The notes beneath the pieces were generated by a model. That model had not been told where the DNA came from. It saw only the letters and a list, made by a program, of their open reading frames with translations, and did no database searches. This document shows, one piece after another, positions 15,100 to 23,629 of a stretch of DNA of 31,346 nucleotides. Source of the DNA: Psychrobacillus sp040274765 (GTDB taxonomy: Bacteria; Bacillota; Bacilli; Bacillales_A; Planococcaceae); assembly GCA_040274765.1 (NCBI GenBank), contig JBEMAY010000033.1, positions 1 to 31,346 on the forward strand, given 5' to 3'. Within the stretch, counting starts at the first letter, position 1. Every line of letters begins with the position of its first letter. Made by a program: the position numbers and the translations under genes.

Positions 15100-16881
15100 T
15101 CAGCTTAAAGGCAAACGAACAATAAATGTCGTGCCTTCCCCAACTGTACTTTCTGCAGAGAGATGTCCATCATGTCTCTCCACAATATTTTTGGCAATAG
15201 CAAGACCTAGACCAGTTCCTGCCTTCCCTCTCGTTCTCGCTTTATCCGCCTTATAAAAACGTTCAAAAACATAAGGTAGATCCTCCTCCGGAATCCCTAC
15301 TCCAGTATCGGATACTTTAATAACAATTTGGTTTTCAAATGTACCTAAATGAACAGTCACCGAGCCTTCTTCGGGTGTGTGTCTTAAGGCATTGTCGATA
15401 AGGTTGGTTAACACCTGCTCCATTCGGTCTTCATCAATCTCTATTTCTATGAGATGATCCGATGGAATGTGCTGTTCAAAGTTTAAACGAACATTACTTT
15501 CTTTAGCAGCTTGATCAAACTTTTGGGTAATTCTTTCAATAGTTGGAACTATTTTCACTTGTTCCTTATGAATACTTAAATAACCTGATTCTAGTCTTGC
15601 CAAGTCCAACAACTCGGTGACTAACCTTCCCATACGCTTAGATTCATCATAAATGACTCGTATCATTTCATTTTTATCTTCTTCAGTCGTTACAATTTCA
15701 TCAATAATCGCTTCACTGTATCCCTGCAACATGGATATTGGCGTTCTTAGCTCATGAGAGACATTTGCTATAAAATCAGAACGCATTTTGTCTAATCTAT
15801 GTTGTTCTGTCATATTACGTAATACTACTACAGCTCCACGTACATACTCATTGCTATATAGAAGACTGATCGAGACTGAGAAGTATTCTCCTCTAATTTC
15901 TAGCTCCTCATCCATTTCTTCCTCCGCATCAAGTACATGCTCTAAAAGATGACGTAGCTCGTTTGGAAGCTCCGAATCGTCCATTGCACTGTTTTCAGCC
16001 TGCCATTTTGTCAGCAGTTGATCTGCTTGCGGGTTACTCACTTGTACATGAAAATCCTTATTAATTGTAATTACGGCATCTGTCATAGAGGTTAGGATAC
16101 TAGCCAATTGTTCTTTTTCTTGATTGATCACTTCAACGTGGTGCTTCAGTTGTTTGCCCATCCGGTTAAATGCCGACCCAAGCTCACCAATCTCATCTCT
16201 TTGTGTATAGGGTACCTTCGTTTCAAAGTTCCCTTTAGCTAGCTCTAATGCAGCCTCACGCATAGACCGTAAAGGTAACGTAATTCTAGAAGAAAGGAAA
16301 AACGTAAACAGAGTTGTAAGCAATAAAGCAATAAAACCAGATAAAAAGACAATTCTTGTCGTATTGTTTGAAGTTTTACTAACTACCTCTAAGCTTTGAT
16401 AAATAAATACAGCGCCGTGTGTTTGTATTTCAGACTCTAATGGAAACGCTAGAATTATATAATTTTCCATTAAATTTTCTTCACTCATGGAAGGCATTAG
16501 CATTTTTCTTATAATCGTCTTATCAGTAGTATATATTTGGGAAAGCTGCTCGTCATCTAGAATCTTATCCTTAATAACCTCTTTGTTTAAGCCATCATGA
16601 ATGGAAAGGAACACGGATTGCGCATCGTCTACGATTAAGGCATTCGTTTCTGTTCCTAATATATCACTAATGATAGAAATGGATTCTTCTACTTGATCAT
16701 GCTGTTCTACAATTTTTCCGATTGTTGCGGCTTCTTGCCTCAAAGTTTCTTCTGCTTGCTCTGTATGGAAATCTTCTAAAAATTCTAGCATAAGGACAGT
16801 AATAATAAACAACACAAATAAGACGAGAAGCAATATGGTTCCCCATAGCTTCCCGACCACACTATTCCAAATCCTATTCAT
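15100..16881 (-). CDS. resE: Redox/respiration sensor histidine kinase ResE
   Basis: Membrane sensor kinase (593 aa) that phosphorylates ResD under oxygen limitation or in response to nitric oxide. Domains: TM1 (about 12-33), extracytoplasmic sensor (34-172), TM2 (177-197), HAMP (199-250), PAS (about 255-350), HisKA with SHELRTP (phospho-acceptor H376) and HATPase_c with N box NLIDNALRHTPEEG, G1 DTGVGIPEED, F box FERFYKAD and G2 GTGLGLAIAKNIV. Length equals the B. subtilis protein within a few residues. It overlaps resD by 8 bases and precedes sigX. Confidence 0.96.
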   Translation of the reverse strand: MNRIWNSVVGKLWGTILLLVLFVLFIITVLMLEFLEDFHTEQAEETLRQEAATIGKIVEQHDQVEESISIISDILGTETNALIVDDAQSVFLSIHDGLNKEVIKDKILDDEQLSQIYTTDKTIIRKMLMPSMSEENLMENYIILAFPLESEIQTHGAVFIYQSLEVVSKTSNNTTRIVFLSGFIALLLTTLFTFFLSSRITLPLRSMREAALELAKGNFETKVPYTQRDEIGELGSAFNRMGKQLKHHVEVINQEKEQLASILTSMTDAVITINKDFHVQVSNPQADQLLTKWQAENSAMDDSELPNELRHLLEHVLDAEEEMDEELEIRGEYFSVSISLLYSNEYVRGAVVVLRNMTEQHRLDKMRSDFIANVSHELRTPISMLQGYSEAIIDEIVTTEEDKNEMIRVIYDESKRMGRLVTELLDLARLESGYLSIHKEQVKIVPTIERITQKFDQAAKESNVRLNFEQHIPSDHLIEIEIDEDRMEQVLTNLIDNALRHTPEEGSVTVHLGTFENQIVIKVSDTGVGIPEEDLPYVFERFYKADKARTRGKAGTGLGLAIAKNIVERHDGHLSAESTVGEGTTFIVRLPLS

Positions 16882-17590
16882 TTCCTACCTCAAACTTGTA
16901 GCCAACTCCCCATACAGTAACAATCATTTTTGCAGCTTTTTCGGATACTCTATTTAGCTTTTCGCGCAATCTTTTAACATGCGTGTCCACTGTACGTAAA
17001 TCTCCAAAGAAGTCATAATGCCATACTTCCTTCAACAGCTGTTCTCGGTCAAATACCTTATCTGGAGCTTTTGCAAGGAAGTATAATAATTCATACTCTT
17101 TAGGTGTAAGACTAACCTCTTCTCCATCGGCTGTTACACGATGTGCATCATGGTCAATTGTTAAATGTGGAAAAACAACTACATCCTTTGAAATCGACAC
17201 AGATTGGGAAGGAGAGAAAGCTGTAGATCTTTTTAAAAGTGCTTTTACGCGAAGTACTACTTCTCTAGGACTAAAGGGCTTTACGATATAATCATCTGCA
17301 CCTAGTTCAAATCCCTCTACTCGGTTGGCCTCTTCCCCCTTAGCAGTAAGAAGAATGACTGGAGTATCTTTATGTTCACGAAGCTCTGTAATCACTTCGA
17401 TTCCGTCTTTTTCAGGCATCATAATATCTAATAGTAAACAATTATATTCATTTTCTAAAGCGAGCTGAAGAGCAATTTGTCCATTTTCTGCTTCTTCTAC
17501 TACATAACCTTCTCTTTCTAAATACATTTTTAATAATCGACGGATACGTTCTTCGTCATCTACTACTAATAGTTTTATCATTTCTGACAT
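16874..17590 (-). CDS. resD: Response regulator ResD (OmpR/PhoB family)
   Basis: A 238-aa regulator: receiver domain with DD (11-12), phospho-acceptor D55 (LLLDIMMPEKDG), LLTAKGEEANRVEGFE and K in VKPFSPREV; then a winged-helix DNA-binding domain (VSLTPKEYELLYFLA, RTVDTHVKRLREKLN, VTVWGVGYKFE). In B. subtilis ResD activates resABC, ctaA, fnr, hmp and nasDEF, mostly under oxygen limitation. The start at 17590 has only a modest AGAAGGG about 12 bases upstream. A terminator separates it from resC, so resDE likely has its own promoter in 17591-17655; I see only a weak TACAAT there. Confidence 0.97.
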   Translation of the reverse strand: MSEMIKLLVVDDEERIRRLLKMYLEREGYVVEEAENGQIALQLALENEYNCLLLDIMMPEKDGIEVITELREHKDTPVILLTAKGEEANRVEGFELGADDYIVKPFSPREVVLRVKALLKRSTAFSPSQSVSISKDVVVFPHLTIDHDAHRVTADGEEVSLTPKEYELLYFLAKAPDKVFDREQLLKEVWHYDFFGDLRTVDTHVKRLREKLNRVSEKAAKMIVTVWGVGYKFEVGNE

Positions 17591-17655
17591 TACATATCAT
17601 ACCCTTCTATCAACATCTATCTTATATTGTACAATTACTTATCATAAAAGAAAAG

Positions 17656-17689
17656 AAAAGCTCTCCATTCTGTTGAATGAAGAGCTTTT
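17656..17689 (-). terminator. Terminator between resABC and resDE
   Basis: A 15-base arm pair (17675-17689 with 17656-17670, one mismatch, four-base loop) is followed on the minus strand by T-rich TTTCTTTTCTTTTAT. It would end most resABC transcripts before resD. Confidence 0.85.
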
Positions 17690-17705
17690 TAGCACTACTT
17701 TTGAC

Positions 17706-18890
17706 TTATGCGTAAGAGTGAAGCCCAGCAATAATTAAGTTTACTGCAATTAAGTTGAACATAATGATGATAAATCCTATTAAAGCTAACCAAGCAGATT
17801 TTTCACCTTGCCACCCTTTTGTTAATCTTAAATGTAAGAATACAGCATAGAATAGCCAAGTAATAAGTGCCCAAACTTCTTTTGGATCCCAGCCCCAGAA
17901 ACGAGACCAAGCTTCATGTGCCCAAATCATCGCAAAGATTAATGCCCCTAACGTGAATACAGGAAACCCGATTAATACAGAACGATAACCAATTTCATCC
18001 ATTAGCTGAGAATTTGCTTTTTTAGCCAAAGGTTGTAATACAACCGCTAAACGTTTTCGTAAAATTAGGCGAAGCAATCCATAAAGTATCGTACCGAAGA
18101 AGAGAGACCATACCACTGTCGTTAACTTCTTCCCATTCACTAAAGGTGGAACTTCAACTAGTGGCTCCATTGCCCCTTCTGTAATTGCTTCGGATTCATT
18201 CATCCCAAATAAAGCAGGCTTGTTATACTCGATATCGTGTGGATTACCTTCCTTATCAATATAGGAATATTCTGCTGAATAATCTGCTACTGAGAAGGTT
18301 ACTGTTGATACTACAAATCCTAATACTAACACTAAAAGGTACATGGTTGCTTCTATCCAAAAACGTTGCTTAGAAGGCTTTGTAAGATCAATATTTTTTA
18401 ATAAAAAGATTAATCCTGCTACTGCACTAATTGCTAAAATAGCTTCCCCAAGAGCAGCCGTAATAACATGGATCGTTAACCAGTGACTTTTTAACGCTGG
18501 TATTAAAGGAGTTATATCTTTTGGGAACATACTTGCATATGCAATAATTAGTACTGCTATTGGAAGAGCAAACAATCCAAGAGCAGGAGTTTTGTATATA
18601 AAGTAAATCAATATAAATGCTCCTACTACGAGCATTCCAAACGCTGTTGTAAATTCAAATAAGTTACTTACTGGTGCATGTCCTGCTGCAATCCAGCGGG
18701 TAATAAAATACCCCAAGTTTGCTACAAAACCAATAACTGTCACGCTGATTGCTAAAGTACCCCATCGTTTATAGGAATTTCTAGCAGATGCACCAGAAGA
18801 TTTTACTGCTCCACCAAATAGAAACGTTGCTACCAAATAAGCAATAAACGCAACAAACAATAAAGTCTCACTTACAGAAACCATTGTCAT
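17706..18890 (-). CDS. resC: Cytochrome c biogenesis protein ResC (CcsA family)
   Basis: Polytopic membrane protein (394 aa) of System II cytochrome c maturation. With ResB it carries haem across the membrane and attaches it to apocytochrome c. The tryptophan-rich haem-binding WWD-type motif appears as WSRFWGWDPKEVWALITW near the C-terminus. Conserved membrane His residues are seen in LTIHVITAALGEA and in AHEAWSRF. The gene overlaps the end of resB by 23 bases. The ATG at 18890 follows GGAAGGGG with 9 bases between. Cytochrome c products are not encoded in the window. Confidence 0.95.
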   Translation of the reverse strand: MTMVSVSETLLFVAFIAYLVATFLFGGAVKSSGASARNSYKRWGTLAISVTVIGFVANLGYFITRWIAAGHAPVSNLFEFTTAFGMLVVGAFILIYFIYKTPALGLFALPIAVLIIAYASMFPKDITPLIPALKSHWLTIHVITAALGEAILAISAVAGLIFLLKNIDLTKPSKQRFWIEATMYLLVLVLGFVVSTVTFSVADYSAEYSYIDKEGNPHDIEYNKPALFGMNESEAITEGAMEPLVEVPPLVNGKKLTTVVWSLFFGTILYGLLRLILRKRLAVVLQPLAKKANSQLMDEIGYRSVLIGFPVFTLGALIFAMIWAHEAWSRFWGWDPKEVWALITWLFYAVFLHLRLTKGWQGEKSAWLALIGFIIIMFNLIAVNLIIAGLHSYA

Positions 18891-20553
18891 CTTTTTTTTC
18901 CCCTTCCTGTATTTCCTCTTTTTCTAGTTTAGCATCTAAATCTTGTTGATCCTCATATGGTGGAATGTTGGTTACCTTTGAAACTTCGTCGATATCCTTT
19001 TTCACACTCATCCAATTTTTGTTTGTATGAGCTGCTACAACCATTTTCCCGTCCTCAAGGTACTGAAGCCAAATACGACGATGATTCCAGTATGATCCTT
19101 GGGCAACACCAATCATGAAGATCAATCCTCCAAGCATAAGAATAGGAAGTGTTAAATCTTTTCGGATTGTAAGACCTGACATATCTCTAGTTTCTACACT
19201 TTCAAATTTAACCTTATGGGCTGTCTCGCCTAAAGGTTCTAATGTATTTTGAATCATCACAAAGCTAGATTCACCTTTAGGATATTCGGGACTATACATT
19301 TTAACTAAAAATGCTGGATTTTTTGGTTCTGGTGTCTCTGATTGTGGCTCTCCATCTACAAAACCAGAGAAATTAGCGTAATAATCCACAATTTCTACTT
19401 TGTATCCATCATTTAACTCATACATACTTTGGGGATTAGATAGTTCAACGGTAAATTGACCATGATTAGTACCAGTTTCTTTATCCTCTAAATGAAAAGT
19501 CATAGATTTTAATTCATTAAGACGGAAATCCATTTGGAACACAGAAAAATTATCAAATTTTAGAGGTTCATTAACTTGAATGGACTCTTCCTTCACTAGC
19601 TTTAAATCTTCTGGATGTCCAGCAATTGCATCATCCGGACCTTTGTATAAAGCAATATCTGTTTGATAGTTTTTAGCAATTGAACCAACTCGATCCAATG
19701 CTTCTCCAAAAACTTCCTTAGACTCTTCTTTTGTATAAGTCTCATATATGAATTGCTTACTTTCTAAAAAATATCCATCTGTCTGAGGTATATAGAGCGT
19801 CTCTCCTTCTCTAATCCACATGGTTTCGTCGACATAGAAGCCTGGAATAGCACGCATCATAACTCCTATTAAGAAAAGAATAAGACCTAAATGGTTAACA
19901 TAAGGACCCCAGCGTGAAAATCTGCCCTTTTCTGCAAGAATTGCATTTCCTTCTCTTTTCACATTATACTTCAACGCTTTTAGCTTTTCTTCTGCTTTAT
20001 CAAGCGATTCAAGAGGAGATTCAACTTCACTCTCACCATAAACACGTTGACGCTTTAAAAAGCTAATATGTCTTTTGGTTTTTTGTTTTTTTAGTGATTT
20101 ATACAGTGGGATCACTCTATCCAAACTTGCAATGACTAGAGAAATCCCTAACATTCCAACTAATGTTTGGAACCACCATGAGCTATAAAGATCAGAGAGA
20201 CCTAATTCATAGTAAAGTGTACCAAACCAACCATAAACTCGCTCATAGTATGCGGCAATGTCTTCTTCTCTTGTAGCTGGAACATAGAATACCTGTGGCA
20301 AAATAGTACCTATTGCTGCCGCAACTAGGATAGCGACTATTATCCACATACCTACTTTCACACTTGAAAAAAAGTTCCATATTTTATCAATAATTGTTTT
20401 GTTATACGTTTGTGAACGTCTTGCCGACCCTTCGTACCTCATATCAACAAGCTTTTGGTCTTTCGAATGTTGACTTAACGGTCGTCCACAGCTTTCACAA
20501 AGCTCGGTACCTACAGGGTTGACGTGCCCACATTTACAAACTATCTTGTCCAT
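18868..20553 (-). CDS. resB: Cytochrome c biogenesis protein ResB with N-terminal zinc ribbon
   Basis: System II partner of ResC, 561 aa. The N-terminus has a small zinc-ribbon-like motif with C6, C8, C19 and C22 (CKCGH and CESCG), then a ResB domain with membrane segments at about residues 65-90, 125-145, 215-235 and 470-490, and a large extracytoplasmic loop between the last two. The C-terminus is acidic and cytoplasmic. Ribbon plus ResB is, as far as I recall, also seen in B. subtilis, so it is not a novel fusion. It sits 13 bases after resA with AGGAG before its ATG, and is co-transcribed with resA and resC. Confidence 0.95.
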   Translation of the reverse strand: MDKIVCKCGHVNPVGTELCESCGRPLSQHSKDQKLVDMRYEGSARRSQTYNKTIIDKIWNFFSSVKVGMWIIVAILVAAAIGTILPQVFYVPATREEDIAAYYERVYGWFGTLYYELGLSDLYSSWWFQTLVGMLGISLVIASLDRVIPLYKSLKKQKTKRHISFLKRQRVYGESEVESPLESLDKAEEKLKALKYNVKREGNAILAEKGRFSRWGPYVNHLGLILFLIGVMMRAIPGFYVDETMWIREGETLYIPQTDGYFLESKQFIYETYTKEESKEVFGEALDRVGSIAKNYQTDIALYKGPDDAIAGHPEDLKLVKEESIQVNEPLKFDNFSVFQMDFRLNELKSMTFHLEDKETGTNHGQFTVELSNPQSMYELNDGYKVEIVDYYANFSGFVDGEPQSETPEPKNPAFLVKMYSPEYPKGESSFVMIQNTLEPLGETAHKVKFESVETRDMSGLTIRKDLTLPILMLGGLIFMIGVAQGSYWNHRRIWLQYLEDGKMVVAAHTNKNWMSVKKDIDEVSKVTNIPPYEDQQDLDAKLEKEEIQEGEKKDDNGFCK

Positions 20554-20566
20554 CTAAAAGACTCCT

Positions 20567-21103
20567 TTAGGAAGGTTTGATTTGTTCCATGAAATCAGCA
20601 ATGTCTTGCTCGGACATCTCACCTTTAATAATCTTTTCAATCTTACCTTCCGGGCTAATCAAAAAGGTCGTTGGTAGTGGATCAATGTTGTAGGAATCCA
20701 ACAAGCTTTTATTACGATCGATCGCAATTGGGAATGTTAAACCATATTGGTTTGCAAAACGGTTTACCTTCAAATCGGATTCACCAACATTAATAGCTAA
20801 GGTTTGTACACCTTGTGTTTTATAGATGTTAAATTGGTTGTCCATAGCTGGCATTTCTTTAGCACATGGTTTACACCAGGTTCCCCAAAAATTCAAGAAA
20901 ATTCCTTGCCCCTCATAGTCAGAAAGCTTATGCTGTTCTCCCTTCATGTCCACTACTTGGAAATTAGGTGCTTTATCGCCGACTTTGAGAACTGCATTTT
21001 TTTCTTTCGTCACGTTAGAGAAAATTGTAAAAACAATCGCTAGTGTAAGTACTACTAAAATAATTGCTCTTATGTAAAAACGTTTTTGTTTCGATTGAGC
21101 CAC
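20567..21103 (-). CDS. resA: Thiol-disulfide oxidoreductase ResA
   Basis: Membrane-anchored, outward-facing thioredoxin-like protein that reduces the CXXCH thiols of apocytochrome c before haem attachment. From the start I chose it has 178 aa: a membrane anchor (residues 10-30) and a TlpA/AhpC-type fold with active site WCKPC (C77, C80) and cis-proline loop PLPTTF. The start is a GTG at 21103 (MAQSKQKRFY), because GGAGG lies 8 bases before it and it gives the normal N-terminus. The in-frame ATG at 21136 lies before the Shine-Dalgarno and is rejected. It is first in resABC. Confidence 0.94.
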   Translation of the reverse strand: MAQSKQKRFYIRAIILVVLTLAIVFTIFSNVTKEKNAVLKVGDKAPNFQVVDMKGEQHKLSDYEGQGIFLNFWGTWCKPCAKEMPAMDNQFNIYKTQGVQTLAINVGESDLKVNRFANQYGLTFPIAIDRNKSLLDSYNIDPLPTTFLISPEGKIEKIIKGEMSEQDIADFMEQIKPS

Positions 21104-21137
21104 TTTTATTTCCTCCATTCCATGCATTGCCGACAAT

Positions 21138-21174
21138 ATTATACCAAATTTAATGTCCCATTTGAGAGGGACAT
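21138..21174 (-). promoter_or_regulatory. resA promoter with a dyad over the -35 region
   Basis: A perfect TATAAT (-10, 21138-21143) has only a weak -35 (CTCAAA, 21161-21166) 17 bases upstream. That weak -35 lies in the centre of a perfect 7-bp inverted repeat, ATGTCCC / GGGACAT (21168-21174 and 21153-21159). The layout suggests a regulator site; ResD is a candidate but its usual motif is not evident. It could also be a poor terminator of rluB. Confidence 0.55.
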
Positions 21175-21200
21175 ATGAATGCTTTGTGAACTTTTCATTG

Positions 21201-21935
21201 CTATTTACCTATTTTACCTGTTTCTGCAAGTACTCGAAGTTGTTTGATCTCGTGAGTAGTTAGCTCTCTCCACTCTCCAGCGTTCAAACCGTGTAACGTT
21301 AAGAAACCAAATCGTTCTCTTTTTAATTTTTGCACAGGGAAACCAATAGCATCAAACATACGTCGCACTTGACGGTTTTTACCCTCATGTATAGTAATTT
21401 CAACGATTGACTTATTTGCTTTCTTTTCAGCAGAGAGAAGCTTAACTTTTGCAGGAGCTGTCTTACCGTCTTCTAAAACAACACCTCTTTCAAGTGGTCT
21501 AAGTTGCTCGCGTAATGGTATTCCTTTAAGTCGCGCAACATAAGTTTTGTCCACCTTGAATTTTGGATGAGTAAGCGCATAAGAAAAATCCCCGTCATTT
21601 GTCAAAAGTAACAAACCGGACGTTTCATAATCTAGTCTACCTACCGGGTAAAGTCTTTCCGTTACATGAGGCAATAAATCAGTAACCGTCTTTCTACCTT
21701 TGTCATCGCTAACTGCTGAGATAACTCCTCTTGGCTTGTAAAGTAAGAAATATTTTTTTTGTTCCTTCTCTAATTTGACGCCTTCTACTTCGACCGTATC
21801 GGAATCAGAGACCTTTGTACCTAATTCCTTAATTACTTTCCCGTTCACCTTTACTTTTCCTTCTAAAATTAACTCTTCTGCTTTTCTACGTGAAGCAACA
21901 CCTGCGTGCGCTAAAACTTTTTGTAATCTTTCCAA
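21201..21935 (-). CDS. rluB: 23S rRNA pseudouridine synthase RluB
   Basis: Isomerises a uridine in helix 89 of 23S rRNA (position 2605 in E. coli numbering). The 244-aa product has an N-terminal S4 RNA-binding domain (about 1-60, LQKVLAHAGVASRRKAEELI) and a RsuA/RluB-family catalytic domain with GRLDYETSGLLLLTNDG (catalytic D102) and GKNRQVRRMF near the end. The start codon is TTG at 21935 (MERLQKV): GAGGTG lies 6 bases before it and this is the family N-terminus, so the ATG at 21953, upstream of that site, is not used. It lies between dacB and resA as in B. subtilis, but spmA and spmB are missing. Confidence 0.94.
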   Translation of the reverse strand: MERLQKVLAHAGVASRRKAEELILEGKVKVNGKVIKELGTKVSDSDTVEVEGVKLEKEQKKYFLLYKPRGVISAVSDDKGRKTVTDLLPHVTERLYPVGRLDYETSGLLLLTNDGDFSYALTHPKFKVDKTYVARLKGIPLREQLRPLERGVVLEDGKTAPAKVKLLSAEKKANKSIVEITIHEGKNRQVRRMFDAIGFPVQKLKRERFGFLTLHGLNAGEWRELTTHEIKQLRVLAETGKIGK

Positions 21936-22034
21936 GTAATTCACCTCGTCCATTCTTCATACATGAGTGAATTATGTCACACTTTTGCAGAAAATAAAAG
22001 AAGACAGTCTTTTAGAAAAACTGTCTTCTCCAAA

Positions 22035-23024
22035 TTATTTGACTTTCTTGACGTTAAATTCTAATGCAACCTCTTTATCAATCATGACCTTCCAGAGATA
22101 AGGCTTCTTTTCCTTGTTGTTTCTCGGTATTATAAGGACATTATTTAGTTTCTCTTCTTCTTCCTTGCTCAAAAGTAAATAGTAGTCCTTTTTAACCTCT
22201 ATCACATCTTTTTGAAAGAGCTCATATTTTCCTTTTTCAACTACTTGAACCATCGAGTAATTTTGGAATATTTGTTCCGCAAGCGAAACATGAGTGTTCC
22301 AATCATTTGAATGATTCAGTGTAACCACAATTACTTCCTTATCCTTGTCTTTTAAGTACGTGACAAGCGTTCTTCCAGCTCTTTTCGTATATCCAGTTTT
22401 TCCTGCCACTGTATATTCGTTAAAATGCATAAGCTTATGCTTATTTCTCCATCTAATAGAACGTTCCTCTGGCACATAAGACTTTGCAGAGGCGATCTTC
22501 ATAAAATCCTCATTTTGCAAAGCAAGTCGGAACATATTCGCCATATCCTCTGCCGAAGCATAATGATCGTCATTATGAAGCCCCGAGGGATTGGTAAAGT
22601 GAGAGTTTTCTAATCCAGCTAATTGAAACTTTTCGTTCATCAGTTGTACGAAGCCCTCTAACGATCCACCAGTATGCTCTGCCAATGCATAAGCTGCATC
22701 ATTACCAGATTGCAGCATCAGACCATGCAGCAAAGACTTAACCGTCCATACCTCTCCAGGTTGTAAATAGAGAGAGGACCCTTCTTGGGCGGCAGCGACC
22801 GATGAGATTGTTATTTCTTCATCTAGAGTAGCGTTGTCCAACACCGTCAATGCTGTCCAAACTTTTGTTAGACTAGCAATAGGAAGCTCTACATCTGCAT
22901 TATTACCTAACAACAATCTACCTGTTTTAGCATCAATTACTGCATAGGAAGAAGATACCGCTTGTGCACTTCCAATATTAACAAACAGAAAAAACAAGAT
23001 TAGTATAAGCGCTTTTTTGTAAAT
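22035..23024 (-). CDS. dacB: D-alanyl-D-alanine carboxypeptidase (DacB-like PBP), probable ATT start
   Basis: Low-molecular-mass penicillin-binding protein that removes the terminal D-Ala of peptidoglycan stem peptides outside the membrane. Motifs: SLTK (S51 nucleophile, K54), SGNDAAYALA and KTGYTK. The best start is an ATT at 23024: AAAAGGAG (23033-23040) lies 8 bases upstream and translation gives MYKKALILILFFLFVNIGS followed by AQA, a complete signal peptide with basic N-region and signal peptidase site. The next possible start, TTG at 22997, has no ribosome-binding site and loses the basic part. Position after scpB fits B. subtilis dacB (PBP5*), but at 329 aa it is shorter and could be a DacF-like form. 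In operon with scpAB. Confidence 0.88.
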   Translation of the reverse strand: MYKKALILILFFLFVNIGSAQAVSSSYAVIDAKTGRLLLGNNADVELPIASLTKVWTALTVLDNATLDEEITISSVAAAQEGSSLYLQPGEVWTVKSLLHGLMLQSGNDAAYALAEHTGGSLEGFVQLMNEKFQLAGLENSHFTNPSGLHNDDHYASAEDMANMFRLALQNEDFMKIASAKSYVPEERSIRWRNKHKLMHFNEYTVAGKTGYTKRAGRTLVTYLKDKDKEVIVVTLNHSNDWNTHVSLAEQIFQNYSMVQVVEKGKYELFQKDVIEVKKDYYLLLSKEEEEKLNNVLIIPRNNKEKKPYLWKVMIDKEVALEFNVKKVK

Positions 23025-23050
23025 GGAAAATACTCCTTTTTCATTTATTT

Positions 23051-23629
23051 CTATCCTTCAAAAGCTTCTTGAAACTTGGTCATAAACAAATCCGTGTCTT
23101 CCATGTCGTCTACCTCTATTTCTTCAGGCAATGGAGGTAATGCACTAATATCCTTTAATCCAAAATATTGAAGGAATTCCTGTGTAGTTCCATACAAGAT
23201 AGCCCTACCTGTCCCTTCCGCACGCCCGACTTCTTGAACTAGTCCCTTTGCAGCTAATGTATGTATTGGCCGTTCTGATTTCACGCCACGGATATCCTCT
23301 ATTTCCACTCGCGTAATAGGCTGCTTGTAAGCAATAATAGCCAAGACCTCAAGCGATGCCTGGGAAAGAGATTGAGCAGTTGGATTTTCCACTAACTTTT
23401 GGATACAATCGATATTTTCTTCCTTGGTCACGAGTTGATATGTTCCTGCAAGCTGCTTTAGCTGGATACCTCTGTCTTCCGTATCCTCATACTCCATCAT
23501 TAACAAATCCAATGCCTCGGATATTTGATTTTCTTCTGTATCTGTTAAGAATGATAGTTGCTTCTTAGTTAACCCGTCCTCCCCGCTCACAAATAGTAGG
23601 CTTTCTATTTTACTCTTTAACTTCTTCAT
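23051..23629 (-). CDS. scpB: Condensin subunit ScpB
   Basis: Kleisin-associated winged-helix protein of the SMC-ScpA-ScpB condensin, which compacts and separates new chromosomes. The 192-aa product has two tandem winged-helix domains (about residues 5-80 and 90-165), with the family signature LEVLAIIAYKQPITRVEIEDIRGV and VGRAEGTGRAILYGTT. The tail is acidic. It overlaps scpA by 20 bases, so coupled translation is likely. Confidence 0.96.
   Translation of the reverse strand: MKKLKSKIESLLFVSGEDGLTKKQLSFLTDTEENQISEALDLLMMEYEDTEDRGIQLKQLAGTYQLVTKEENIDCIQKLVENPTAQSLSQASLEVLAIIAYKQPITRVEIEDIRGVKSERPIHTLAAKGLVQEVGRAEGTGRAILYGTTQEFLQYFGLKDISALPPLPEEIEVDDMEDTDLFMTKFQEAFEG

Noticed and set aside
18868..20553. 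Zinc ribbon on ResB as a new fusion
   Set aside because: As far as I recall the same CxC and CxxC N-terminus occurs in B. subtilis ResB, so it is a family trait.
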